Assembly (NCBI RefSeq): GCF_001855385.1
Contig: NZ_MKIE01000005.1
Location: forward strand, 1 to 64,000
From: Andreesenia angusta
GTDB taxonomy: Bacteria > Bacillota > Clostridia > Tissierellales > Gottschalkiaceae
Reading direction: 5' to 3'
DNA: 64,000 nt
Below the pieces are notes generated by a model that searched no databases, had not been told where the DNA came from, and was given only the letters and a program-made list of their open reading frames with translations. Of this stretch, positions 36,292-45,558 are shown one piece after another; position 1 is the stretch's first letter; every line of letters starts with the position of its first letter. Position numbers and translations under genes: made by a program.

Positions 36292-37539
36292 TTAGTTTTT
36301 CAAAAGCTCTTCTTCGGCCGACTTAAGTGCCTCTTCAGCAGTTGCAGCTCCCGTCATTACCTTCTGTACAGCTTCTGTGAATTCCTTGTTGAAAGTATCC
36401 CATACAGGTACGTGTGGCTCTGGCACTCCGTGCTGTATCATCTCTTTGAACGGCTTTAGGAACTCGTCTTGGTATCTTGCTTCGCCTTCTTCAGCCTTGA
36501 GTATAGGGAAGAATCCTATGGCTTCGTCGTAAGCGTTCTGATACTCGAACTTGCCCATATGCTCTACAAGTTTCCATGCAAGCTCCTTGTTCTCGCTCTG
36601 CGAAGATATAGAGAAAGAGTCAGTCACAAGAGTCTCAGCCATCTTCTGTCCTGCTGGAAGAAGCGCCACACCGTAAGGAGCCTTTTCAGCGCTTTCGTCT
36701 AGCACTTTCTTCTCCCAAGGTCCTGATACGAACATAGCCAGGTCTCCGTTTTGGAACATCTGAGCTTGATCAGCTCTGGCTGTAGAAACTGGATCAGGTA
36801 TAAGCCCTGCGTCGTTGAACTTCTTAAGATACTCAAGAGTTGCCACGTTTTCAGGTGTATTCAGCTTTATGTTTCCGCTTTCGTCAGTTGCACTTCCACC
36901 ATTTTGGTAGATGAAGTTGAAAAGCTCGTCTGTTCCAGAAGTTATATCTGTTGGAACAGCAAATCCGTACATCTCAGGGTTTTCCGACTTAACTTTCTCT
37001 GCCGCAGCTAGAAGCTCGTCCCAAGTAGTAGGTGCCTTCTCTATTAGATCTGTTCTGTAGTAAAGTGCTCTAGAAGAGAAAGCTAGAGGTATTCCGTACT
37101 GCTTTCCGTCTATTTTAGCAGTTTCAAGCACATTCTCCACACGCTCAGCCTTGAAATCGTCTGTGATAAATCCGTCTAAGCTCTCTATTGCTCCCATTTC
37201 AGAGAACTGTCTAAGCGACCTAGTTCCAGTTATCATCACGTCTGGAGCTTCATTTGCCTGTATAAGAGAGACTATCTTGCTGTTGGCCTCGTCCCAACCA
37301 GCAGGTATAACCTCTACTTCAACTCCATTTTCCTTTTCAAAGTCATTTATTCCAGCGTCGTAAAGGCCTTTCCAAAGCTCGTCTTCATACCCTGGTATGA
37401 ATATCTGCAGCGCCTGAGTTTCACCTTTTTCTACTTCGCTTTCTCCGCCTTCTTTCTCGTTTCCGCTGCACGCAACCATAGATACAGACAGCAGTGCTGT
37501 AGCCATAAGGGCTATTGCCGATTTAAATCTTCTTTTCAT
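36292..37539 (-). CDS. Sugar ABC transporter substrate-binding lipoprotein
   Basis: 415 residues with lipobox VSMVAC at the end of the signal peptide, then a type I CUT1 binding protein of the MalE/UgpB cluster. Recognisable stretches include YGIPLAFSSRALYYRTDL, GDLAMFVSGPWEKK and AWKLVEHMGKFEYQ. It captures an oligosaccharide or glycoside outside the cell for the two permeases. The ATG is behind AGGAGGAG. The palindrome AACATATGTT (37568-37577) lies in its leader. Confidence 0.92.
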   Translation of the reverse strand: MKRRFKSAIALMATALLSVSMVACSGNEKEGGESEVEKGETQALQIFIPGYEDELWKGLYDAGINDFEKENGVEVEVIPAGWDEANSKIVSLIQANEAPDVMITGTRSLRQFSEMGAIESLDGFITDDFKAERVENVLETAKIDGKQYGIPLAFSSRALYYRTDLIEKAPTTWDELLAAAEKVKSENPEMYGFAVPTDITSGTDELFNFIYQNGGSATDESGNIKLNTPENVATLEYLKKFNDAGLIPDPVSTARADQAQMFQNGDLAMFVSGPWEKKVLDESAEKAPYGVALLPAGQKMAETLVTDSFSISSQSENKELAWKLVEHMGKFEYQNAYDEAIGFFPILKAEEGEARYQDEFLKPFKEMIQHGVPEPHVPVWDTFNKEFTEAVQKVMTGAATAEEALKSAEEELLKN

Positions 37540-37660
37540 CTATTTCTCCTCCTGTTTATGTGTTTTAAACATATGTTCCTATTGCTAATAACATTACAAT
37601 TCTATAATACCTTGAACATAAGTATCAAATAGGTTTTCTCTATACTTAATCCCATTTATA
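37540..37660 (-). promoter_or_regulatory. Promoter region of the sugar ABC operon
   Basis: On the minus strand TTGATA lies 18 bases before TAGAAT, and closer to the gene is the perfect palindrome AACATATGTT (37568-37577), a possible operator. So the transporter can be transcribed apart from the DUF4091 gene upstream. Confidence 0.5.
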
Positions 37661-39433
37661 TTACTTTTTTCTATTCAAAAACATCTTGAACATATCGCTT
37701 CTGCACTCCTTATAAGCGCTGTAGTCAGCCCTGTACTCTACTTCCATGCTTCTTTCACCTAATACTTTCATTGATTCAAGCCTTCCTAGCAGCGGAGTTA
37801 TAAATACGTCTTCCAGCTCAGACTTGCTGTATCCACTCTTCTCTATAGCCTTCAACAGCTGAAAGTCCTGTATTCCGAATTTCAGATTTTCCCAGCGTTG
37901 AGACCTGACAGGCCTTCCATTTGCACCAGGGTATACAAAGTACATGTCCCCTGCTGACCAATATGGCTGCTTGTAGCTTGGGCTGCTCCAAGGATCAGAC
38001 GGCCATATAGCATAGTCCCACCTCAAAAACCCGTCAAAACCAAGCAGATAAGTGTACCATCCTACGAGTCTGTTCTCTAAAAGAGGAGAGCTGATAAAGT
38101 TGTTCGGCGCTTCAGGAAACCAGCACACATACCATGTCGTCTTGCCGCCCTTTGAATGTATTTCTCTTTTAAGCTCTCTAAGCTCACTTCCCATCTTAAC
38201 CGAAAGAGGGAGAGATAGTGACACATCGTCTAGCTTCGAGCTGTGCTTTCTTATGACATCTTCCCTGTATATGGCGCTTTTGAACTTAAGCTTCCCGCTT
38301 CCTGCGACGCTCTCTATAAACTCCTTGCAGCTTTCAAACACCATGTCGTCAACCGGATGGTCGCTCATTATCCTGGTCTTCTCCAGCCAATTTCGCTCCT
38401 CTAGATGATTTAAAAGCTGCGCTATATACTCGGCGAGCTCGTATTTTTCGCTCATATACCTGAATGTGCCTGTGCACTCGTCGTAGTAACTTATCTTTAG
38501 CGCATCCTCGTAGTCCTTAAGGGGATTTCCGAATCCTCTGTCCCATACGCCTATAAGCCCGAACAAGTCTATCTCTTTGTCTATCCCAAGGGAAAATGCC
38601 AGCTCTACATATCTGTCTAGAGCGCTGAAGTCGCATAGGTAGCCTCCAGCCATGTCTTTTTTCACTCTGACCATATTGTACTCGAATAGATTCGATGGGT
38701 TGCTATACTCCTCGTAGCACTTCTGCCCTGCCCAAGGAAAGTCCGAGACTATAGCAGTCACCACCTTATTTCCTGCTGAAGCCAGCTCTCGGAGGTTATG
38801 ACCTATCACCTCGAAATGATCATCAGACCAAAGCCCCACATGGTACATCCTTGCCCAATTGCTTGGATGCTGCCAAAGATCCAGATAGAACTCACTGCTT
38901 TCCGCTATCTCGTCCATGGAAATATCGGCTATTTTGAGCTTTACGCAGAGGCTTTTCACTCTCTGCTCGTCTTCGTATCCCTCCCGCGAGTACATGTCTA
39001 TAGCTATTTCTGTTTCTCTGAGGTTGCAGCCTTTTGGCACCTTGCCCTCGACCCATATGCACTGTGATATGCCTTTTTCTGCCAGAAGCTCCGTGTCTTC
39101 GAGTATAGGGTCACTAACCACAGTTCCCTCGTCGTCTTTTACGTATCCCAGAAACTTCATGTCAAAGCAGCCCTCTAGCTCTGGAGGCGCCTTGAGCTCA
39201 AGCCTTACCCTGTCTGTAAGCCCTTTCCAGCTTATGCTGTCCCTCTTCTCCACTGTGTACTGGCACTCTGTATGATTGTAGCAGACCATTATCTGAAATG
39301 CGAATCGTTCCTCTTTCGCTACAGACAGCGTCTTGCTATCAGTACTCCAAAACGATTCTGGAAACTTTCTGTACTTAACATGCCTAAACCCTGGGTCTAC
39401 AATTGTCGCAACTAGCTCTTTTTCGAATTTCAT
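37661..39433 (-). CDS. DUF4091 / GH123-like glycoside hydrolase domain protein
   Basis: 590 residues with no signal peptide, hence cytosolic. An N-terminal beta-rich region (about 1-170) is followed by a TIM-barrel part with FYLDLWQHPSNWARMYHVG and VGWYTYLLGFDGFLRWDYAIWPSDPW, which is the hallmark of DUF4091, related to the GH123 catalytic domain. GH123 enzymes cleave N-acetylgalactosaminides with substrate assistance. Lying directly upstream of a sugar importer, it probably hydrolyses the imported glycan inside the cell. The exact sugar is unknown. Confidence 0.8.
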   Translation of the reverse strand: MKFEKELVATIVDPGFRHVKYRKFPESFWSTDSKTLSVAKEERFAFQIMVCYNHTECQYTVEKRDSISWKGLTDRVRLELKAPPELEGCFDMKFLGYVKDDEGTVVSDPILEDTELLAEKGISQCIWVEGKVPKGCNLRETEIAIDMYSREGYEDEQRVKSLCVKLKIADISMDEIAESSEFYLDLWQHPSNWARMYHVGLWSDDHFEVIGHNLRELASAGNKVVTAIVSDFPWAGQKCYEEYSNPSNLFEYNMVRVKKDMAGGYLCDFSALDRYVELAFSLGIDKEIDLFGLIGVWDRGFGNPLKDYEDALKISYYDECTGTFRYMSEKYELAEYIAQLLNHLEERNWLEKTRIMSDHPVDDMVFESCKEFIESVAGSGKLKFKSAIYREDVIRKHSSKLDDVSLSLPLSVKMGSELRELKREIHSKGGKTTWYVCWFPEAPNNFISSPLLENRLVGWYTYLLGFDGFLRWDYAIWPSDPWSSPSYKQPYWSAGDMYFVYPGANGRPVRSQRWENLKFGIQDFQLLKAIEKSGYSKSELEDVFITPLLGRLESMKVLGERSMEVEYRADYSAYKECRSDMFKMFLNRKK

Positions 39434-39670
39434 CTAATCAGTCCTCTTCCTGTTCTTATTTACCTTAATTGATATTAACATAGGATTTTTCTATTTTGCT
39501 TATTTAGAAGCCCTCTTATCTATAAGCTTTATCTATCAATTCATTGTTTTGGATAGGTTTTTTAAATACACCTTGCTATATATTTTCCATATCCTGAAAC
39601 TGTTTAGCTCTATGTAAAAAGTGGTACTTTAAAAATAGGAATACCTAGAAAACTTAGAGGAGTTGATTTA

Positions 39671-40669
39671 ATGGCTATATTGGAAAGTGGAATATACCAG
39701 CATCAGATGCCGACTCAGAATCCTTTTGTGGCGTCTATGCACCATCTGGACTATTTCCCAAAGGGCGATGCAAATATGAGGCCTGTGGAAAGAACCGATG
39801 AAAACAGCGGATTCAACCATAAAGCCGACTGGCGTATGTATCATGGAGAAAATATCCCAGGATTTCCTGCACACCCGCACAGAGGTTTTGAAACTGTAAC
39901 CATAGTCACAGAGGGAATTGTGGATCACACAGATGGGCTCGGATCCAGAGGGCGCTACGGACACGGAGACGTGCAGTGGATGACTGCGGGAAGCGGTCTG
40001 CAACACTGCGAGATGTTCCCGCTCGTAAACGAAGATTCTTCAAATACACTGGAACTTTTTCAAGTTTGGCTAAGTCTAGATGCAGCACATCGAATGGTCG
40101 AACCAGACTATAAGATGCTCTGGAACGAAGAGATCCCCAAGCTTAAATTTGGGGGTGCTGGCTCTGAAGTCAGAGTCACGCTTATAGCTGGGGAGCTAGG
40201 TGGTGTATCTGCAATTAAGCCGACAAAAGACTCCTGGGCAAGCAACCCTGAAAACAGGCTCTCTATACAGCTTATAGAGCTAGATCCTGGAGCTTCCTAC
40301 ACTCTTCCAAAGTCCAGCCCTACAATGAACCGCTCGTTATACAACTACAGCACGGGAACTGCCGAAGTGGAGAAGCAGGAATTCTCTAGAAAGCACTATA
40401 TGTTCCTCTCAACTGATGAAAACACTGAGATCTCAAATATCTCAGATGAAGTGGTAAAGCTGTTGCTGCTTGAATCCGAGCCTATAGATGAACCTATAAT
40501 CTCGTACGGTCCCTTTGTAATGACTACTGAGGAAGAGATAAGACAGGCATACGCCGACTACCAGAAGACACAGTTCGGAGGCTGGCCTTTCTCAGAGTTT
40601 GAAGTCGTTCATGAACGTTCTACAGGAAGATTTGCTGAGTACCCTGACGGGCAAGTTGAAAAACCCTAA
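39671..40669 (+). CDS. Pirin family protein
   Basis: 332 residues, a bicupin. The metal-site pattern is complete: HPHRGFETVTIV (two His), then DVQWMTAGSGLQHCEMF (His and Glu). Pirins bind iron and bacterial members act as quercetinase-like enzymes or as redox-sensing regulators. The length exceeds the common 230-290 residues, with an acidic C-terminal extension. The start ATG 39671 follows GAGGAG. It is a single-gene unit with its own terminator. Confidence 0.92.
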   Translation: MAILESGIYQHQMPTQNPFVASMHHLDYFPKGDANMRPVERTDENSGFNHKADWRMYHGENIPGFPAHPHRGFETVTIVTEGIVDHTDGLGSRGRYGHGDVQWMTAGSGLQHCEMFPLVNEDSSNTLELFQVWLSLDAAHRMVEPDYKMLWNEEIPKLKFGGAGSEVRVTLIAGELGGVSAIKPTKDSWASNPENRLSIQLIELDPGASYTLPKSSPTMNRSLYNYSTGTAEVEKQEFSRKHYMFLSTDENTEISNISDEVVKLLLLESEPIDEPIISYGPFVMTTEEEIRQAYADYQKTQFGGWPFSEFEVVHERSTGRFAEYPDGQVEKP

Positions 40670-40673
40670 ATTT

Positions 40674-40716
40674 AAAAGCACCCATGAGATTTTCAAAGTC
40701 TCATGGGTGCTTTGTT
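40674..40716. terminator. Strong bidirectional terminator
   Basis: AAAGCACCCATGAGA pairs perfectly with TCTCATGGGTGCTTT, between the convergent pirin and DNA glycosylase genes. Confidence 0.92.
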
Positions 40717-41225
40717 TAAAGATAAATCAAAGTGAATCTCCAAAGGCGATTTTGGTCCTCTTGGCTTGCATACCCTATCCCTATTCGCTTTCCAGCCTCG
40801 AAAACCGGACTGCATCCATCATCTTCCAGCCAAAGTTCTTCTGAAGTCCTCATGTCCGCTCCATTCAAGCTCCTGTCAATCTTCATCGCCTTGGTCAATT
40901 TCCCAGGCCCATCGTAGCCTTCAACACCCCGGATCAGGCAAGCTTCCGGAAAGTCCTTTTCTCCTGAAACTATATTCAGCATATTGTGAATTCCATAGCA
41001 TAGGTATATGTAGGCAACTCCACCCTCTTGGTACATTGTTTTGGTCCTTTCAGTCTTGCCTCTACTTGCATGGCACGCTGTATCATCTTCCCCGAAATAG
41101 GCCTCCGTCTCCGTTATCCTTAACTTTATAACCTTGCCATCAACCCTTCTACAGAGCAGTTTCCCAAGCAGTGCCTTCGCCATTTCAGGAGCTCTCATCT
41201 TGTAGAAATCATTTTTGACTCTCAC
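40716..41225 (-). CDS. DNA-3-methyladenine glycosylase, AAG/MPG family
   Basis: 169 residues, a little shorter than the usual 180-200. ITETEAYFGEDDTACHA holds the catalytic Glu region, and AYIYLCYGIHNMLNIVS the family substrate pocket; the chain ends WRFTLIYL. It removes alkylated purines from DNA. The GTG start at 41225 overlaps the last 17 bases of the PAS/GGDEF gene, and its ribosome site (GAGGAGGA) lies inside that gene, so translation is coupled. Confidence 0.9.
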   Translation of the reverse strand: MRVKNDFYKMRAPEMAKALLGKLLCRRVDGKVIKLRITETEAYFGEDDTACHASRGKTERTKTMYQEGGVAYIYLCYGIHNMLNIVSGEKDFPEACLIRGVEGYDGPGKLTKAMKIDRSLNGADMRTSEELWLEDDGCSPVFEAGKRIGIGYASQEDQNRLWRFTLIYL

Positions 41226-42564
41226 TATAGTCCTCCTCTACATTTTTAAAAAACCTTATACCTCCTTTTCCATTCCTTTTGACTTCATACATTGATGAAT
41301 CAGCATTTTTCAAAAGCATCTCGCTATCGGCACTATCGTCAGGGTATATGGCAACACCTATAGAAGAATTTACACTGCACTCAAAAGAATCTATAGTTAT
41401 CGCCTCTTGTAAAATATCGTGAATCTTCTTCACAACGCCGTGTATGCTTTTTCTATCTTCAGCATTTCGAATTATAAGTGTGAACTCGTCTCCGCCCATC
41501 CTCGCGACTGTATCAGATTTTCTAACGCATTCTTGCAGCCTGTTTCCAGCTGCAATCAGCACTTCATCTCCTGCGTCGTGTCCATATCTGTCGTTAATCT
41601 CTTTAAATCCATCAAGATCCAAAAAGAGAAGCGCAAATTTACTTCCATACCTCTCGCCCTCAACTACCATTTGCTCTAGCCTCTCGAAGAACAGTCTTCT
41701 GTTTGGCAGCCCTGTCAGCTTGTCGTAATTGGCGTACCTTTGAAGTTCCAGCTCCAGCTTTTTACGCTCAGTGATATCTGTAGCCGAGCCCACTATATGG
41801 GTTATTCTGTTTTTTTCATGAATAGGTGTAAGTGTGGTCAGCCAAACACGCTCTCCGCCAGGCAAGTTCAGCTTTTCTTCATATGTTATGCTCTCGCCAT
41901 TTTCAATGCACTTCTGATAGTTTCTTGAGACTATGTCTCCCATATCTTTGCCCAGCAATTCCTGAGGAGACTTGTTCGCTATCTGCTCAAGAAGAATTCC
42001 TGTTTTACTTTGATGCGCAAAATTATTTCGAATATATTGAAAGTCTCCCGCTTTCAAGACTTTTATTAAAAACATGGCATCTTGGGTACCGTTAAACACC
42101 CTCTCGTATTCCCTTGCCATCCTCATGAGTTTGCTTTCCGTTTCCTTTAAACCCGTAATATCTGTATGTGCTCCCAGCATACGGATTGCCTTTCCACGCT
42201 TGTCTCTAATGGCCAGTCCTCTACACCTTATCCACACAGTCGATCCATTTTTATGCCTATATCTCACAATTTGGTCATAGGGATGGCTGGGGTCAGAGCA
42301 GTGCTTTTCAAAGTTCTCTACAGCTAGCTTTAGGTCCTCTTGAAAGATGATATCCTGCCACTCGCTGGCCAAGTGCATTTTTTCATTTGGATCATACCCA
42401 AGCGTCTCCCAAAACTTAGGGCTCATCCATTCATTTTCTGGGGCTTCTAAGTCCCAATACCAGACTCCATCCAGTGAGCCCGACTGTATGAACTCAAATA
42501 TGCTATCGTCAACGCTTATTAAATTATACAACTCGCTCTTTAAGTAATTTTCCCCCATATGCAA
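41209..42564 (-). CDS. PAS-PAS-GGDEF diguanylate cyclase
   Basis: 451 residues. Two PAS domains (about 15-135 and 145-275; WVRCRGLAIRDKRGKAIRMLGAHTDIT closes the first) precede a GGDEF domain with ARMGGDEFTLI and, five residues upstream, the RKSD inhibitory site. It should make cyclic di-GMP under product inhibition. No membrane segment is present, so it senses a cytosolic ligand. The start is TTG 42564, six bases after GGAGG. It is co-transcribed with the DNA glycosylase. Confidence 0.9.
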   Translation of the reverse strand: MHMGENYLKSELYNLISVDDSIFEFIQSGSLDGVWYWDLEAPENEWMSPKFWETLGYDPNEKMHLASEWQDIIFQEDLKLAVENFEKHCSDPSHPYDQIVRYRHKNGSTVWIRCRGLAIRDKRGKAIRMLGAHTDITGLKETESKLMRMAREYERVFNGTQDAMFLIKVLKAGDFQYIRNNFAHQSKTGILLEQIANKSPQELLGKDMGDIVSRNYQKCIENGESITYEEKLNLPGGERVWLTTLTPIHEKNRITHIVGSATDITERKKLELELQRYANYDKLTGLPNRRLFFERLEQMVVEGERYGSKFALLFLDLDGFKEINDRYGHDAGDEVLIAAGNRLQECVRKSDTVARMGGDEFTLIIRNAEDRKSIHGVVKKIHDILQEAITIDSFECSVNSSIGVAIYPDDSADSEMLLKNADSSMYEVKRNGKGGIRFFKNVEEDYSESQK

Positions 42565-42632
42565 TAAATCCCTCCATTCTAGTATGTATATTTTACACCA
42601 TAAGCGCAGAACCCACCATGATTATTGTAATG

Positions 42633-42669
42633 AAAAAATGCACCTCCAAAAATTTTATTTGGGGTGCAC
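42633..42669 (-). terminator. Terminator of the amidohydrolase gene
   Basis: On the minus strand TGCACCCCAAA and TTTGGAGGTGCA pair around ATAAAATT, followed by six T. Confidence 0.85.
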
Positions 42670-42675
42670 TTCAGT

Positions 42676-44259
42676 TTATGGTCTTCTGTATATTGTTTTT
42701 CCGTCCTTTATGGTCTCCATGACTTTGATATCCCGTATGCCCATGGAATCTACTTCCAGCGGATTCCTGTCAAGCAACACAAAATCTGCATTTTTCCCTG
42801 GACTTATGCTTCCCTTGCTGTCTTCCTCAAAGTACTGGTATGCAGAGTTTATTGTAACGGCCTTTAGGGCATTCAAGACGTCTATCCCCTCTTCTTTTGA
42901 AAGAGCCTTTCCGCCTTTAGTAATTCTATTTACAGCGCACCACACACTTTCAAGCATATCCGGAGCTGTAACAGGCGTGTCTTGATGGAAAGTGAATCTA
43001 ATGCCCCTTTCAAGACTCGATTTTGCAGGGCTTATTCTAGAAGCCCTTTCTTCTCCGAAGTTCTCTACATGGATATCTCCCCAGTGATAGACATGCCCTA
43101 CGAAAAAGGAAGGTATCAAGTTCAGCTCCTTTACAAGCTCAAGCTGATCACGGCCTATAAGCTGAGCGTGGATTATAACAGGTCGAATCTTGTCTATGCT
43201 TCTGTATTCACCGATCTTCTTAAACTTCTCTATATACTGGGCTGCTGCCCTGTCCCCATTGCAGTGGGCTATTAACTGAAGATTTTTCTCTAAAGCTAAG
43301 TTTATGGCATCTTCTAAATCCTTATCTTCCATAGTTCCATATCCACAGTAGTCAGCTTCACCTTTGTATGGCTCTCTCATCCATGCAGTCCTAGCCTGTG
43401 GCGACCCGTCTAGAAAAACCTTGTATCCACCCAGCTTGAAGCCTCGATCGTAAGCTCCTATGGACCTGGAGAATTCTTTCATTATTATTCCAGAATCTTT
43501 CACATCGGAGTATCCAACAACGTCAAGCTTGAGCAATCCTCTATCCAACAACGACCTATAAAACGGTATCATCTCTTTTACCATAAATCCCTCTTGAATC
43601 GTTGTAATCCCGTAAGAAGCATAGTAGTCCTGGGCTTTTGAATAAGCCTTTAAAAGATCATCTAGTGATGGCATTGGAACTTTTTTCAGGTACTCTACAA
43701 ACGCATTCTCCTCCATATATCCTGTCAGTACACCTTCTTCTTTCCCTATAAGGCCACCTTCTGGAGGTTCAGTGTTCTCATCTACACCTATCGCTTCAAG
43801 CCCTCTGGAGTTAAACACCCCCATATGTCCAGATGAATTCTGTATGACGACTGGGTTTTCAGGACAACAACTGTCCAGAAAAGCCCTGTCTGGATGACGT
43901 TTTTCCTTCAGGCTGTTGTGGTCGTAGCCTTTGGCATTTATCCACTCCCCTTTACCGATACCTCTTTCAGCAATAAAAGCTCTTATCTTGTCAGCTATCT
44001 CTGAAAAAGACTTCGCATCATCTAGTGAAACTTGAAGGCTTGAATTTGCAGTCGCAGAAAAATGGCTATGTGCATCAATAAAAGCCGGCATCATAATTCT
44101 ACCCTTTAAGTCCACTTTTTCAAATTCTCCAAAGTCCTCGTCTACATCAGCTAAACTACCTGCGAAGGCAATCTTGCCGTTTTCCTCTATGACTGCCTCT
44201 ACTACAGGGTTTTCATCTTCCATAGTGAGTATTTTCCCGTTGCAATATAGTTTTTTCAA
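42676..44259 (-). CDS. YtcJ-like amidohydrolase (amidohydrolase family 3)
   Basis: 527 residues. The metal-binding DAHSHF motif near residue 63 and the later HCNGDRAAAQYIE stretch with FTFHQDTPVTAPD match the YtcJ group. Members hydrolyse N-acyl or formyl groups of unknown metabolites with zinc in the cytosol. The C-terminal beta domain (GSISPGKNADFVLLDRNPL) is typical. The start is TTG 44259 behind GGAGG. It lies after the PTS IIC terminator, so it has its own promoter. Confidence 0.9.
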   Translation of the reverse strand: MKKLYCNGKILTMEDENPVVEAVIEENGKIAFAGSLADVDEDFGEFEKVDLKGRIMMPAFIDAHSHFSATANSSLQVSLDDAKSFSEIADKIRAFIAERGIGKGEWINAKGYDHNSLKEKRHPDRAFLDSCCPENPVVIQNSSGHMGVFNSRGLEAIGVDENTEPPEGGLIGKEEGVLTGYMEENAFVEYLKKVPMPSLDDLLKAYSKAQDYYASYGITTIQEGFMVKEMIPFYRSLLDRGLLKLDVVGYSDVKDSGIIMKEFSRSIGAYDRGFKLGGYKVFLDGSPQARTAWMREPYKGEADYCGYGTMEDKDLEDAINLALEKNLQLIAHCNGDRAAAQYIEKFKKIGEYRSIDKIRPVIIHAQLIGRDQLELVKELNLIPSFFVGHVYHWGDIHVENFGEERASRISPAKSSLERGIRFTFHQDTPVTAPDMLESVWCAVNRITKGGKALSKEEGIDVLNALKAVTINSAYQYFEEDSKGSISPGKNADFVLLDRNPLEVDSMGIRDIKVMETIKDGKTIYRRP

Positions 44260-44321
44260 TATTAAGACCTCCCATCTGTCTTATGTGACATTTAATATCT
44301 TATTTTTACCCAATTTGCAAA

Positions 44322-44360
44322 TAAAAATACGGACACCTTAGTAGGGTCCGTATTTTTATT
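44322..44360. terminator. Bidirectional-looking terminator after the PTS IIC gene
   Basis: AAAAATACGGAC pairs with GTCCGTATTTTT around a ten-base loop, with A/T runs on both sides. Confidence 0.9.
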
Positions 44361-45380
44361 TTATGAGTCCGCGAGAGCAGTGCTTTTCTGGACTTTTCTG
44401 GACATCATAGTCAGTGTAGATCCTATAAGTCCTGCAAATATTCCCCCTGCTATGGCGAATACAATTGCAAAAATCACATTTTGCGGACTGTTAAATCCGA
44501 ATGGAGCTATAAGCCCCGGTATTGGCGAGGCCGTTCCAGGAGCATTGTTTATTATGTTGAAGTAGGCCGCTGCTATACCGGCAAGCCCTCCTCCCAAGAA
44601 ATTCGAACCATATATAGGCACTGCATTTTGAGTTACAACATCTGCCTGAGTAAGCGGCTCCAGCATAACTCCCATGACCTTGCTTGAATCGCCAAGTTTC
44701 AGTCTTTTAAACATTATTCCATTCGTAAAGGATCCTCCTACGCAAGCTATAGAGGATATCCCCATGGCTAGTCCTTGAAGTCCAAGCATTGCAGTAACTG
44801 CCATAGAGCTTAGAGGCGATGTACATATAACCTTCATTATTCCCCCTAGCAAAAATCCCATAAGATAAGGCGATTGAACCGCTGCTACTGAGACCATATT
44901 TCCGATGCTTGCAAGCGTGCTATCTACAACCGGTGCCGATATCATACCTGTAAACCTTGCAATCGGAGCTATCAAAAGCGCCCCGAATATCACATCTACT
45001 CCCTTCGGTAGTTTTTTCTCGAGTATAGGAGCTAGCATTCCTACGGCATATCCGGCTATAAAACCTGGTAAAATCCCATATCCCGCCATTGCGGCACCTG
45101 CGGTCACTGCAAATATAGGGTTTGCTCCCATATTCAACGAAACCAATATAGTCGCAGCTATTCCTCCTACTCCACCCGATGCACTTCCAACTTCACCTAG
45201 AAAGCTCAGATTCAAAAAGTCTCCATTTATGTACTTGTGTATCGCCTCTATCAGAAAAGTAGATATTGCAGCTCCTGAAAGACCCGACATGGCCTCTTGA
45301 CCTTTTGGAGCTCTCAAGCTAATGCCTGAAAAAATAATTAAAGTTAAAAACAACAATCCCATACCTTTTACTATGTCCAT
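44361..45380 (-). CDS. PTS transporter subunit IIC (EIIC_2 family)
   Basis: 339 residues with about nine to ten membrane segments and Gly-rich stretches (GSASGGVGGIAATILVSLNMG and GSNFLGGGLAGIAAAYFN) of the stand-alone PTS_EIIC_2 family. It lacks IIA and IIB domains, and none are encoded nearby, so either it borrows them or is not a true phosphotransferase permease. The substrate is unknown. Its promoter holds two TGTATACA repeats, so it is likely under a GntR-type repressor. Confidence 0.82.
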   Translation of the reverse strand: MDIVKGMGLLFLTLIIFSGISLRAPKGQEAMSGLSGAAISTFLIEAIHKYINGDFLNLSFLGEVGSASGGVGGIAATILVSLNMGANPIFAVTAGAAMAGYGILPGFIAGYAVGMLAPILEKKLPKGVDVIFGALLIAPIARFTGMISAPVVDSTLASIGNMVSVAAVQSPYLMGFLLGGIMKVICTSPLSSMAVTAMLGLQGLAMGISSIACVGGSFTNGIMFKRLKLGDSSKVMGVMLEPLTQADVVTQNAVPIYGSNFLGGGLAGIAAAYFNIINNAPGTASPIPGLIAPFGFNSPQNVIFAIVFAIAGGIFAGLIGSTLTMMSRKVQKSTALADS

Positions 45381-45424
45381 TTAGAAACCTCCCGTTGCTG
45401 ATTAAGTATACCCTTAGCGTGTAT

Positions 45425-45469
45425 TGTATACACCATACGTATTCTAAACTTTTTGTATACATAAATCAA
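45425..45469 (-). promoter_or_regulatory. PTS IIC promoter with two TGTATACA operators
   Basis: On the minus strand TTGATT (45464-45469), 17 bases, TAGAAT (45441-45446). One TGTATACA (45454-45461) lies in the spacer and one (45425-45432) just after the -10, centres 29 bases apart. A third GTATAC is near 45407. The layout suits repression by a GntR-type dimer. Confidence 0.7.
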
Positions 45470-45558
45470 GCCCTTGTGCATGGGAGTTTTCTATTCATAT
45501 TTAGATAAATATTCCTTTTAACAATGGGATTAAAAGTCATATAAGAGCTCTTTGCTTT

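Noticed and set aside
39434..39670. Cobalamin riboswitch upstream of the corrinoid array
   Set aside because: No B12-box-like sequence or long structured leader is visible; the gap is A/T rich.
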